From: Amphiura filiformis
Taxonomy: Eukaryota; Echinodermata; Ophiuroidea; Amphilepidida; Amphiuridae
DNA length: 64,000 nucleotides
Direction: 5' to 3'
NCBI RefSeq assembly: GCF_039555335.1
Contig: NC_092631.1
Coordinates: forward strand, 16,115,805 to 16,179,804
Shown: one piece after another, positions 45,849 to 58,399 of the stretch
Layout: each line of letters opens with the position of its first letter
How positions within the stretch are numbered: position 1 is the first letter of the stretch
The notes under the pieces: model-generated
What the model was told of the DNA's origin: nothing
The model's input: the letters and a program-made list of their open reading frames with translations, nothing else
Databases searched by the model: none
Made by a program: the position numbers and the translations under genes

Positions 45849-48070
45849 CTGTAGAAAACAAAGGCAATATAAAAACACTGAGGTCTAGAAAATGTTTGTA
45901 GATGGAGTTGTAAATAAATAGTAGAAATACAAGCTGCCTTGAGCAGTGGTTAAGCCAAGGGAAGGAGGAAGAGATGAAGTGCTGGAGCTTCCCCCGTGGG
46001 ACATCTTGATACCTCATAGTGCAGTTATGTCCACGGCAAATTCACCGTGACCTTTCCAGCCATAAACCCGCTTAGTGAAGATTAAACCGAGATATGCAGT
46101 ACTAAGCCATTATAGTAATTGATTGTCCAATGCAAGTTTATTACCACGTGATAATATTAACCAAATGCACCATCGAATTGTCCGCTACGGTCGACTGATC
46201 CAATCGATAATGACGCTATTGACATGTACGGGCGGAGCTCCACTGACCGAGTTTTGGGGTATTTTTCAATGGTTTGCTGTCATTTACTCATCAAGGCGGT
46301 CCCCCGCTATTATAAAGACTATGCTATTGATTTAAAGATTGACATGTAGAGAATAAACCATGCTTGATTGACAGAAAGTACTAATTTTGTACCTATTACG
46401 GTTTCGTGACCCCCCCCCCCCTTCCAAATGAGACCAAGCCAGGGCGGCCTGGTGAAGCAAAATGTGCATTGGAATAACACGGGAGTTGGATATAGATGGT
46501 AGGATTTCTTTCTCATACAAAATGTATGGTCCCCCGTTATTAAAGCTTGTACCGGGTTGAAAATTCAGATATTTTGAAAAGAATAAGTAATTTAAACATA
46601 GAGCGAGTACTAAAATCATAGCTTTTATACTTTTTGATCTCCTATATCTACAACACAGCGCTACCAGCAGGGGTCAATTGCTATACTATTGTGAGTGCCC
46701 CTGTGCTGTGTGCATACAGGTAGGCAACAATAACTGCATGATGTTCTTGACCCTTGTGGAATACTGGCCTCTATGATATTAGATTTTTCGGTCAAAATGT
46801 CGCGATAACCTTTTATTATTGTTTCAGTCTAAATAGGATTATGTTACTATGCTTTATTTAAACGAAACTATTAGGACCTTATACTGGAGGTCTGATAGTG
46901 TAATTTAAAGCTTTATTGCCTGTCGTGCTGTGCCAAAGTCAACATACTTCAAACATTGCCTGTAGACAGGGTTTTCTGATGAAGATAACTTTTGATGAAG
47001 GGGTATTTTTAAATTTTTTTGACCCTTTCAATTGTAAATTTTTCCTCTGAAGGAGAAAAAAACATTGCCTAAGGGGTATTTTTATATTATTTTTGAAGAC
47101 ATTTTTAACAATATGTGTATTTTTGGAGCCATAGGCGTAGATCCGGAGGGGGGGGTAGGGGAAATCTCCCAATATTTTGCCAGGGGATGGTCCATATATA
47201 ATCATCCCCCAATGTTGACGCCTGTGTGTGAGTTTCTGACCAAATTAACCTCATATTTGGCCATTTTAGCCCCAAAAGTGCAAATTTTTGCGCGCTTTGC
47301 GCGAATTTATTCCACTTTTGCACCTTATTTCAACAGTTTAGCTTCAAAATGGCAAATTATTTTGTACCATAAACTTATTCTTTCTCCAAAAGGTGCTGGA
47401 TTCAATATTGAACTTGGAAAATTTTGTAAAATGAAGACCTAATTGAAGCGATTTGGTGGACCATTTTGGCACTATTACTGTGTAAAATTTAAGTTTGAAC
47501 AGTTGAAAAGCCGAAAATTGTGAAATGACGGTCCATAAAGCCTTTCGTTGTCACGTTTTCCCCATTAGACCTATAAATTGTGTTAAACATAGGGCCTAAA
47601 TTGGCAAATGTCGAAAGCAGAAGCGAAAATGGTCACTTGTTTATCCACTACGCATGGGGGTGTCTGATGGAGATGTTCCCCGCTGAGAGGGAAAATTTTG
47701 CAAAATTAAAGTCCAATTGAAGACATATCTGGTGCATCATTTAAACAGAAAAAAGGACCCGAACCCAATTTGCAAGATTCCAAACTGACACTATACAATT
47801 TAAGAGACTCGCAATCACTAAAACATACATGGATCGATGCGGACAAAATGTGATGGGCCCTACATATCGGGAGTAGGTCCTAAATGCCAAAAGCCGAGAA
47901 TTAATGCACAATATCGGGTGTTTCTCTATTCAAATCTGAACGCGTACGTTTTCAAGATTTTGTACGTATTGGACTTTAGGACTATGGATTTGAAAGAGTC
48001 AGAAAAGTGCCTGAACGCGTAAATACGCGTGTTTTGTGCGTTAAAGTTAACCCTGATTATTTGCCTATAG
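45849..48070. other. Intron or intergenic DNA, no gene recognised
   Basis: Contains at 46015-46100 a fragment of the repeat seen at 16090-16160, a C-run at 46411-46421, and AT-rich DNA. A first exon of the NXPE gene should lie here or in further upstream sequence but no convincing signal-peptide exon is seen. Confidence 0.4.
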
Positions 48071-48074
48071 ACTT

Positions 48075-48205
48075 CCTATAATTGGCACTTTCCTGCCGTT
48101 GATGGGGTGACCATCGATATCACGTATTATATAAGCAAACGAGGACAGGAATTGTGTGATATCGATGTTCACCCCACCAACGACAGGAAATTGCCAATTA
48201 TGGGA
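48075..48205. repeat. Hairpin/foldback of about 50-bp arms
   Basis: ATAATTGGCACTTTCCTGCC and ATGGGGTGA, CATCGATATCAC pair with the reverse complement at 48157-48203. Probably a small MITE. Confidence 0.75.
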
Positions 48206-48624
48206 ATAGAATGGTTCTATTTCCGAAAGGTGTGCTTCTTTAAGCGTCAATCGCATTAGGAAATGAATTGGGAGAAAACCTTCTGTTAATAAAATACTAT
48301 GCTGACCTCACGCTCCAGAGGCTATTTTAGAAGAAAAAAGTCACTGCACGTTAGCAAACGTAAAATCTAAAAGATCAGCTAGCGGATACAAGCTTGAGGG
48401 GATGGGGTTGCTGGGAGAGGGGTTGTATCCCCTCGAGTTAAAATCACGCGTTAAAATCGCGCATTTTACGGACTCATTTTTGACGTTAAGGGCTTAGAGC
48501 TGATATCACATTACTCAGACATACCAAATTGCATTCTGATTACGAGGAATAGCCTTAACTGATTTTTGCGATATAATACAAATTTTATGACAAATTATTA
48601 AATAAAAAATGATATTTTTGATAT

Positions 48625-48840
48625 TTAACAGTCCTCAAAGTAAAGTTTATCAATCAAATGATATGCATTTAAAGTTGAAAATTGATACATGTCTGGTTCA
48701 CTAATGTATTTCACTAATTCAGTTAATTGACCTGTCATTTTATTACCTACAGCTCCATGAAAGTACAGACTAGGATCATAAATGTCATTAGGTTTATGGT
48801 ATTGATGGTATTGATATGCAAAAACGAATACAAACTCTGC
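48625..48840 (-). CDS. Candidate orphan terminal exon
   Basis: The minus-strand frame, after a possible acceptor TTTTTGCAG near 48837, reads PNDIYDPSLYFHGAVGNKMT, GQLTELVKYISEPDMYQF and HLIDKLYFEDC-stop. Composition resembles real protein more than the surrounding chance frames, and the acceptor has a pyrimidine stretch. No family recognised, no partner exon found, no AATAAA close by. It could be chance. Confidence 0.25.
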   Translation of the reverse strand, partial: AEFVFVFAYQYHQYHKPNDIYDPSLYFHGAVGNKMTGQLTELVKYISEPDMYQFSTLNAYHLIDKLYFEDC

Positions 48841-48899
48841 AAAAATGCATAAAATGCACACAGGTGCCTACAATGGCACGAAATTAATATCTGTAAAAT

Positions 48900-49324
48900 G
48901 TAATAATAATAAAACAATCCTTTTAATTTACTTAGAAGGTAGGTTTCATTTAAAATGTCATTCTATTTAATTGAATTGTCATTTTGATAACTCCATAAAA
49001 GTACACAGAACCTCTTTAGTAAATGTTGAATGGAATGCTCACGTGTCCCTATCATCTCTTAACCTGTCGCACAGTAGCGTAAAGTTCTCAAAATGTGATA
49101 AGATTTTCTGCAACTTAAGTGATGCAAAATAGCATTTAAGTTGTCGGCAAATTGCATTAAAAAGTTGCATACAAATTTCATTACAAAAGATTAAACACAC
49201 TCTTCATGAACTAAATGTCTATAGCAAAGAACTTTTATAAACATAGAGTGGCAATAGATTACGTAATGCTTTGTTCCTATGATGCTGATTTGATTTTCCG
49301 ACAGACTATTCATAAAAGTGGTAC
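48900..49324. other. No feature seen
   Basis: AT-rich sequence without recognised exons or repeat ends. Confidence 0.4.
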
Positions 49325-49510
49325 CATTGTTTCGAACAAAGGGGTTCCGGCATTAAATCGGTTACTGATCCAACAGCAAATTAACGCTATACACAATAGG
49401 CGAGTATCAATAAGTGACTACGCAACAGTCATGTGTAAGGGCAGTCATGTGTAAAGTGGTGTCATTGTTCCCGCGTATCCCAATGTGTACTTATGCGGGT
49501 CTGAAGTCTA
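49325..49510. repeat. Dispersed repeat family, copy 2 (inverted)
   Basis: Reverse-orientation relative of 6735-6955 and 55125-55305: TTTCGAACAAAGGGGTTCC, TTATTGATACTCGCCTATTG in reverse, and GACTTCAGACCCGCATAAG in reverse. Confidence 0.65.
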
Positions 49511-49889
49511 TAGAGGAGGCTTTATATATCAATCAGGCGGCGGATGACATGATCGAGCCGGCAAATTGTGAAACCGCCCGGCCGTATGGCATTTTCCAAT
49601 ATAGTCGGTTAGTTTTGTGGGGTTCATTATCGAACCCCAACGGTTTTAGCTTGTATTTATATTATTTATCAACATAGGCTTATTTGTTTGTGATATTTCA
49701 AGCGTGATATTTTCAAAATAATCCCATAATCATGAAAATTTACTGAATTTAGAGAATGCAATGCGGCCACCACCTGCTATCGATGTACACTTCTTTATCA
49801 CCCACCTGACCTGACAATATATGTAACAATAATTATTAGGCCTATATAATTATATATAGAAACTAAACACATAACAGCATTAGGCAGCC

Positions 49890-50040
49890 ATTCGATGATG
49901 TCAATGCCTTTATTCGTTACGTAATTAAAACGCCCAGTCAGATGTATTTCACACCTGCCAAACACAAGTCACCCAATTTCGAAAAATGGACATTGAATGT
50001 ACACTCTCATGAATATTGATTGGCAACATTTTCCAATAGA
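49890..50040. repeat. Inverted fragment of the NXPE downstream region
   Basis: Reverse complement of 41000-41460 without the MITE: AGATGTATTTCACACCTGCC, AAACACAAGTCACCCAATTT and ACACTCTCATGAATATT. A related inverted piece with CCAATATGTCAGCGCTCTAA lies at 51505-51545. They indicate a third, fragmented and inverted copy of the duplicated locus. Confidence 0.8.
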
Positions 50041-50479
50041 ACAATGAACGTTGCAGCCCGCTGGTTCTATGGGTCTTTTTATCTTTTCAGTTTCCGTAAC
50101 TCTATTGTTCAGATACGAAAACGCAAGGGATTCAGTAAGTTTACTGTGATCTGATTTCATTGTTAACTCTGAAGTACCAATCAGCTTATTTCAATAGAGA
50201 TGATTGCCTGTGTCAATATTAAAAGGCTGGAGTGGAGATAAAAGAGTATGGAAAACCGATGTCTGACCGGTGTTTTAATGGTCTAGCGCCCTCTCGTGTT
50301 TGACACTGTTTATCAATTTAAAATTGATTCACATTATTATCATGATTATGACAAAATGCCAATCCGAATGAAAAGGTGCACCTTTTTCTGTAAAAACGTT
50401 GAAAATCACAAAGGTCCGCTTATAAGCATGTCGCACCCCAATGCACCTGTGCAGGGCCGCAGTTTCGCCCTGCCCTCGT

Positions 50480-50690
50480 ATCAATGTCTATCTCCCTATT
50501 TTGCTTCACCCCCCCGCTCTCCGAATGATCAGTCTCCCCACTCTCTACCCGGTTCCTTCTCTCTCCTCTCGAGTTCTTCTCTTTCTTGTCGTTCCGTCTA
50601 TCCCTCTCCTCTCTTTCTTCCTCACCCCCTCCTACTCTCACTTGTTCAGTCTCAAGTTTCCCCTCCCTCCCTCCCCCTTCCTTGCGAAAT
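50480..50690. repeat. CT-rich low-complexity tract
   Basis: Polypyrimidine run like those at 31420-31590 and 41590-41700; part of the third locus fragment. Long open frames on both strands here are composition artefacts. Confidence 0.75.
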
Positions 50691-51545
50691 TTATCAGTAG
50701 GATCCATGACTGAAAATAAGCTCTGCAAAAATTAACATTTAAAATAAACCCGAGCCTTGCATATAGACCCAACCAATTATCAGATTAGCTTGCCAGTGAT
50801 ACGAATGAATAGAATACATTATCTTTGCTCCAATGCAATTCTTTTGTTGTATTTCAATATAAAACATGATTACCAAATCACCACTTGTACGCGCCTCATT
50901 GGGAGATATTTGACTATTTTAGACGCTCGTTTCATCGCCAATATGAAAAACTTTTGCTTATAACTTGGCAAATGGTTAGTATATATTTCAATGCAAGACA
51001 ATTTTTACGAGCCACTTACGTCTAGGCGTAAGTGCATATACACCAAACACAAGTCAATTGAAGCCGTACAATTTACCGCGAATTTAGGACCGTAAAATTT
51101 AGACTCTTCTTTTGTCTAGATTAGCACCCAACCGCACATCTCAAGGTTTTATGTAAAAAATCTATATAACTTACCAAAACGAAAACTGAAATTCACGAGC
51201 TTCAAATTTTCAGTAACTAACAAAAGGCTAGAATAAAAGATTGGCCACACCTGGGAGACTACCACTTCAGAATAACAATGACTTACAAAAACTATTACGG
51301 TTACGGAAACAGAAACTGAAAAGATAAAACGACGGTATGTATGTTGTGTGGCCATGGTTTATAGGTCTTTATATCAATGGATATAAATTAACAATTAATA
51401 GAAAAATGTATCAGTCTATAGAAAGCCTGAGGGGTTGGAGCAAGTCTAGATAAAGGTTTGATAAAGGTTCTGTCAGGCAGGATCGAAATATTTAGGGACC
51501 TAATAATTCTTCCAATATGTCAGCGCTCTAATCGGAAACAATAGA

Positions 51546-54500
51546 ACAATAAACCCTGCAGAGCGTTGGTCTATATAGTGCCGAACTTAAAACACTAAGA
51601 TGTTCAGTCCATAAACAGGGTGTTTATTTTCTACAAGCAATATCGTACACATGATACAGGATGAGTTGAGTAAAAAAAAGTGCAATAGTGCAAAGAATCC
51701 ATCTTTATTTTATAACCAGGTTGAACTTTTAGGATTTAAAACACATGATATATTCATTAGTGGCCTTGTGTGAAACAACGAAGTAATTAGCACTTACCGT
51801 TCTATTGTTATGACACATTTTACAGCGATACTCGATTTTAATGCTTGTCCACGGGACATAAATTTTGAATGTCAGCACACTCTTTGTAAGGTAGATGTAG
51901 ACTTCTCCGTAGTCCACTTGCCCATTTTGCATACTCTGGCTATTACATTTAAGCATAAAACTCTGATTTATATTGATTTGTGTGCAACTGATAGATTTTC
52001 ACATCTGTATCTGATCTTTTCAGTCACCTCACTCCCTCTGTTTGTTAGCTTCCCAAGTGGACTACTGACTTTGCCTTGTGGTTAAGATTTTTAACACGGG
52101 ATTCTATGGAGAGTTAGGCCAATTTCTGGCCTAACTAAAATTGGCCATGATGTAATGCATCTTTAAATGGATCTGCCTTGTGATTGGTCGCCCATATCTC
52201 GCTATGGTTTAAATCTTCCGGGCCCGCGCCATTACCATTAACTACACCGTACACAACTATCTGTGGTATTTGCGGCGCTTTTGTGTTGACGCGAAAGTTA
52301 ATCTCTCATCAAACATCTAGCGCGGCTTGTACTATACCATGCTTAGTACTTGTGGTTAATGGACTGATAAACAAGTATGTTTGACAGTGTGTTTTTAGAG
52401 AGCAAACTCCCGGGGCAAAGTTCTGCTTAAAATTCAAAGTCCATAGTCGGATTTTCGTGGTTCGCTATCAATAAACTGGTAGATTCCAAAATCAGAATTG
52501 TTCAGTATTAAAGTGAGCATTATAATTATGCAAGTTAATGTTGCATTCAATTACTTTTATTGTCACTAATCATCTGATATTTTTAACTCTTTATGACCAT
52601 TTTACTATTGAATACTTTAACTTTAATAAACATCAGTATAATTTTGAGTTCAACGAAATGGGTTCATCATGACTAATAATAACATATTTTAAATAAAATT
52701 CGACTATGGCATAGTCTAAGGTAGATTTGGAACAACTGCCATTTTCTTCATTGGCAGTGAAGTAGAATGGAGTACACTAAGTTTTATTGTCCCTAGTGTT
52801 GAGCTGTCTTGTATAAGTAGAGGAAACATTACTTTTATTTGTTGTTATTTTCATATTTACCCTTACATTAAAAATGTTCATTCTCTATAAAAGAAACATA
52901 CAAATTTATGGGCGGGATTTTCAAATGTCGAAGGAATGCGTGCAAATTGAAGTGGTGTGAATTAGAAATTATTCAGTATAGGGTGGACATATTGCAGGGA
53001 ATTGAAAAATTAGAGTTGCAGTTGGGTGAGGTATGAAGGACTTAGTTAGTTTGAACCGAAAAAAAGGGAATTGAAAGAATGCAAAAATCAACCTTGATTT
53101 AAGTTAAAGCCAGCTTCAGATCTGGTGTCTTTATTTCGCATTGTGTGCTCTCAGATCATTCAAATTACATGAAGCCTCGTGGACAAAGAGTTAAAATGGT
53201 TATCGCCGTAAAATGACTCATAAAATATTGAGTGTGGCATTTATAAAAAGTTTCGATAATGGGAAAGTTCAACTTGGTTCTTACGTGAATATTGATTCGT
53301 TGACCTATTGTACTTTTTTATTCACCCTGTATATACATTAAAATACCCAAATGATTTGATGTGCTCATCATTAAGTGTCTATGTGTTTATATACCTATAC
53401 CTTGTAAGCACCTAGAAGAGTTTAAACCGGCTGATTTCACATGCATTTAGCAAATGAAAAAAAATCAATTTATTAGGTCTTTACAGGTTTCCTTAAGCAT
53501 GTTGAGGAAAACTTCTCTTTAAGCCTTTTTCACACTAATTTGGCCATAAGTATTGTAAATTTTGATGATAAAAAAGTCCCGATATTGAGCCAGAGGGATT
53601 ATCAAGCTGCCCCCGTTAGCAGGTCTGCATGCCATAGAGGTGCGCACTTACTTTTTTTATTGGTGTCCCCGGTTGCATATCAGCGGCGATGAGCGGCGAT
53701 CCATCGCCCCTCATGAAAATGTTCCTGATGGTCATAATTTTTGGCCTGTTTTACTGGGACAATTGCGCACGAAGCGCGCAAAACCTTTCCATTTTACACT
53801 ATTTTAGCACAAACAAAGGTGATATGTTGTAGTAATGTGCAACATTACACTATTTTTGCCCCAAATTAAGGTGTTTAACGGTCTAAAAAAGAAGATGCAC
53901 AGGGCAATACGGGACAATTTGTGTTCGGTAGATGGACCTGCCCCCACGCCTTTTGCGGATTTTCTCGTCCACGGGCTTTCCCCACGAGTGACCGAAAAAT
54001 TGGGAGTAAAGGTCGTTACCAGAGGCGTTGTGAGGCAATATTTGCTTGATTTCCCCTGCCAATTGAATATTTGACTGATCACAACAAACTATAGGATATA
54101 GGATTTCCCGACTACAATCCACGAAAAAAAGGTTGGCACACTTTACCTGTCTTTTGGTATATCTCTGCCCCCGCTCCCCCAATTCAATGTTGGACCAAGC
54201 CATGTTGTCAACAGGTCCGTGAGACCCTCCAACATTGAACGATGGGGAGTGGGGAAGGGTGAGATATAGGGGGGCGTCTGTACTTCACATATATTGCATG
54301 CATGTTTCCCTCGCCTCCCCAATTTTAATAGGGCACGCGTTTCCATTGTTTAGTGCAAGTGTGCCAACTATTAATTTCCTGGATTGTAGATTAGTCTTAC
54401 TTTGTGGTGTGGAGGAACTTCTTTAATTTCTTAGTCATTTTTCGGGCTGAAACTACAATGCTGGCCATAAATGTTGGGATGGTTTTGATAGGGTTATGTA

Positions 54501-55120
54501 AATAAGCCCCCACTTCCCCCGTCAATGTTGAATCTTACTTTTTTGGTCACGCGCGCCTAGTGGTACCCAACATTGATTGGTGGGGAAGGGGCTGTTAGAA
54601 AAGGGTTTAGGTTTGACACTGTAGAAACCTCCACCTTATCACGTTAAAAATAACGGAAATACGGTCATAATATAGTGTACGTGTATCAACACATTTTGGT
54701 GATGGTTGTAGTATAGGAATATTTTAAGCACGGATTTTTAATTCTCACTGCACGGACTTCTATTCTCACTGCACGAACGTGCCAGGAGGCAAGTTAAAAT
54801 AGCCCCTGCAGAGGTGAATCTGCCCCCTCCCCAACCCCCTCCCCTCTTTGGATACGGCACTATTTCTATACGAATCCCCTTCTTAAAATAAAATTAAATG
54901 GAAATTTGTTAAAAACAACCTTTATAAGCCTATACTTATACTTACATGTATACGTATAGCGATTACCATTATAGAGTAATATAAACATGTGGACATGGCA
55001 GCCTTAATACATTCTGATGTGTAATCGATCAGCAAAAGCATTCAATTTATTTAAATGAAGCGCCTAAAGTCAGATGGGTGGTAAAAATGATTGCATCGAC
55101 AGCTAAAGCCTCCTTTATAG
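51546..55120. other. No gene recognised
   Basis: About 3.5 kb of AT-rich DNA. The open frames at 53804-54203 on both strands and at 51729-52085 show no domain, repeat or splice pattern that I can support. GGGACACC-free CACCCTGTATATA near 53325 resembles a worn mariner-type end. Confidence 0.4.
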
Positions 55121-55124
55121 ACTT

Positions 55125-55305
55125 CAGACCCACACAAGCACACATTTGTGATAAAACGTGAGAACAATGGTACCACTTTACACATGACTGCCCTTACACA
55201 TGACTGTATTGTGGTCACTTATTGATACTCGCCTGTTGTGTAGAGCATTAATATGATGCCGGAGCAGTGAGCAATTTAATGGCGGAACCCCTTTGTTCGA
55301 AATAA
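55125..55305. repeat. Dispersed repeat family, copy 3
   Basis: GACTTCAGACCCACACAAG, GAGAACAATGGTACCACTTT, TTATTGATACTCGCCTG and TTTGTTCGAAAT match the family at 6735-6955 and 49325-49510. Confidence 0.65.
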
Positions 55306-55554
55306 TGCATTTCATGTACATATCCTTAAAACTTTTGAATCCATGCTTTCTTCAAATGTTTTCAGCTTTGACAGCCAGTTGCCATGGCAATTGCCATGAG
55401 CATGAAAGTTAGTCTTAAAAACACAGTGGTCAATCTGTTATCCTAACCAGCTGGACTTCACTTGGGTCACCATGCTATATGCCCTCAGGCAATTCCAGCC
55501 CTGAAACTCACTCCCCTGCCCAGCTGACCTCCAGAGCACCAGGAATGTGTTGAC

Positions 55555-55680
55555 ATGCAAAAGGTCAAACATCCCCCCTTTGGCCGTGCCAAAAATCTTT
55601 GCCCCCCCTGTGGCCGTGCCAAAAATCTTTGCCCCCCCTTTGACGTGCCAAAAATCTTTGCCCCCCCCCTTAACACATGC
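55555..55680. repeat. Minisatellite with about 33-bp unit
   Basis: Three to four copies of a unit GGCCGTGCCAAAAATCTTTG followed by a C-run and TTT. A more degenerate block of related units (GACCTGCC, AAAATCGCTTG, C-run) follows at 55790-55920. Confidence 0.85.
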
Positions 55681-55920
55681 AAGATTTTGGGGAATCCGAA
55701 TTTAAAACCTTAAATTGTCTTATCATATAATGCGAACGCAGCGAGCAGGAAATAATTTTATGGCGTAATATAGAAATGGTGCCCAAAATATCTGTGCCAA
55801 AATCGCTTCCCCCCCCTGGCCTTTCGACCTGCCGAAAATCGCTTGACCCCCCTTTCGACCTGCCAAAAATGCTTGCCCCCACCCCTTTTGGCCTGTCAAA
55901 AATCTTTGCCCCCCTATAAT

Positions 55921-56429
55921 TCACCAGACCGGGGTACACATAATTATTGCACCACCCCTGAGGGGACATGCATTGTGTGGAATCAAACCCAGTAATCAAG
56001 AAGATTACAAATCATGTGATTATTTGTCACTTAACAACTTACCTTATAACGTAGGATTATCAATAAATAGCTGACTAAGGCGAATGTCATAAGTTTAATC
56101 AGATCACCAAATTGACCCCTTTGCAATATTTTCATATTGATACAAAGATTGCCCTTAGATCTGCTTGAGAAGGAATTTTAAGCGAAGTATTTTGTGATAG
56201 ATAATATTGTAATGAAGCCGAATTGATGGTTCCGTTTTACACCCAACCAAACCGCAGTCAAAATTGCAGCGAAGCCAATCCAATAGCCAGGCACAGGGAG
56301 AATTTGGAGGAGACATGCAGCCTGAAGAGCATATATGTAGTTGATGTGTTAAACAACAGTATAATTTGATATAGTACACAATCTGCATGATTAATTATTC
56401 TATATTGATTATATAAAAATAACATAATA
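55921..56429. other. No feature seen
   Basis: AT-rich DNA without recognised coding or repeat signal. Confidence 0.4.
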
Positions 56430-56770
56430 CAAACCAGAAAAACACGTGTCGGATTTTGCAACAGTGTGTAGAATATTTGGTATTGATTTCGTTTATTTAC
56501 ACATATTTTTAATTTAAATCAATATTTTCTGCCTCTGCTACAGGGTGTCAAGCATATATGGTGCCGATCCCATGTAATGCTATGGAATTAGGTCATTTTC
56601 CATCCCATCATGTTAATCAAATCTGCCGTATTGCAAAACAATACACGTATTGTGTAATTTCTATTGTTATACAGGTTAGGTTCCAGACCTTTAAGCAGGG
56701 TCATGTAAAGGATTGGACAATGAGAGGCAAAATAAAGATTCCACATGTTTCCTTGCTTTCTTTTTAAAAT
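56430..56770. repeat. Direct repeat flanking the mariner-type element, left copy
   Basis: CACGTGTCGGATTTTGCA, AGTGTGTAGAATATTTGGTA and TAATGCTATGGAATTAGG recur at 57985-58150. GTATTGCAAAACAATACACG recurs at 59815-59875. So one ancestral repeat appears on both sides of the inserted material. Confidence 0.75.
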
Positions 56771-56791
56771 CTTTATAAAAAAGATGCCTGT

Positions 56792-57823
56792 ACAAGGTGT
56801 CCCAGAAAAAAAATACTGGGCGAATGAATTTGGACGTAAGTCGAGAAAATATACATCAGAATCCAAAAATCTAAAAATCAGCGTGTAGCTCATCTTATTC
56901 TTATACGCTAATTTTACTGGAATCGATTGACTGATTGCGAAGAAATGAGCGATTACATAACGCATGCGTCAATTCACTTCATTCCAAGTTTGAAAGAAAG
57001 GTCATTCAACACAATGCGCACTAGTGTTTAACCGTCAATGGGCTTTATATTTTGTTCGGTGAAATCCTTTTCGTTCTTTTTTTAAACAATCTGTATCTTG
57101 CAGAACATTTAATTAGGTTTTGTTCAATTTTGAGAACCGGCACGATATTAAAAATGAAAGCTTGCATGAAAGATGATGCTCGGTACTTGTAAATATCTTT
57201 TTTCGTTAATGTTGATATAAATGTTGCATAAAGAATTTTAATTTTGCATAAAGAAATCCAGCTGGCTTAAAAAAATTCTCACACATATAATTATGTTTTT
57301 GGAATATTTCCAAGAAATTGTAATGCAAAGTTTAAATCTTTTAAAACTTCAACATTAACGTTGAATGGTATCAAAAATCACACGTAAAGCTGTAAGCACT
57401 TGATCATTGTCATTCTTGGCTCAAATGTTCTTTGGAAAGTTAAAATATAACATATCTGCACAACCTAAAGAATTAAAGTTGGAAAGCTTCCAATTGCAGG
57501 AATCAAAGTTTTCTCGGACGAACTGTTATTCATCTTCAGTGAAAGCATGCATAACATAACACCGTCGGATTATAAAATAGATAATGTGGACTAAATCTAA
57601 TGAGATACACAAACTTTAGGAAGCGGTGAGCGAGTATGTAAAAAGCGCCTATTGATCACACTTGGAATGAACTGCATTGATGCGCGCATTATGTAATCGT
57701 TAATTTCTTCGCACCAGTCAACTGAATCAAATAAAAAATTTAAGTTTTTTGATTTTTATGTCTATTTCTCGACTTACGTTCAATTTTATTCACTCGGTAT
57801 TTTTTTCTGGGACACCCTGTATA
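56792..57823. mobile_element. Mariner-type non-autonomous element
   Basis: Ends CAAGGTGTCCCAGAAAAAAA and, inverted, CAGGGTGTCCCAGAAAAAAA, with TA on both sides. The subterminal arms share GACGTAAGTCGAGAAA and related words for about 80 bp, and a second inner pair contains GCGCACTAG-like and TTACATAACGC words. No transposase frame. A lone right end of the same family lies at 59545-59622. Confidence 0.8.
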
Positions 57824-57984
57824 GAATAGTAAACTCAGGGACAATAATCACATTAAATAAAAAAAAAAGAATATATGTGTTGAAAAAATATAATAAGCGT
57901 CAATGTGCGTATTGAAAACCCAACCTGCGTCTTGAAAACAAAAACAAAAATAAATAAATAAAATACATAAAAATTATTCACAAA

Positions 57985-58150
57985 CCATAAAAACACGTGT
58001 CAGATTTTGCACTTTGAAACAGTGTGTAGAATATTTGATATTGATTTCGTTTATTTACACATATTTTTAATTTAAATCAATATCTTCGGCCTCTACTATA
58101 GTGTATCAAGCATTTGGTGTCGATCCCACGTAATGCTATGGAATTAGGGT
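57985..58150. repeat. Direct repeat, right copy
   Basis: Partner of 56430-56600 with about 85-90 percent similarity by eye (AACACGTGTCAGATTTTGCA, TTGATTTCGTTTATTTACAC). Confidence 0.75.
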
Positions 58151-58399
58151 CAATAAAAAATTCATCCTATTAAAAGGGCATTTTGTGATCCACAGCCTCA
58201 TCCCCCACTTAGACTATGGGACATGGGCATTTATCTTTCACTTCCGTAGTCCACTCTTGGGCAGAACATAAAAACATAACAAATCAAGAGTAAATATATG
58301 TCTGAATTAATATCCAAAAAGTTCCCACGTTTTACTTTACTCATTTAGGAGTTATTTGGGGTTTAAAATGTGTTTTTCGTGATTTTTTTCCATTTTTGC

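Noticed and set aside
50420-50728. Long frames on both strands at 50.5 kb
   Set aside because: Polypyrimidine composition leaves both strands open; no domain.
53804-54203. Overlapping frames on both strands near 54 kb as a gene
   Set aside because: No recognisable domain and no consistent splice sites. Competing frames on both strands have similar length.
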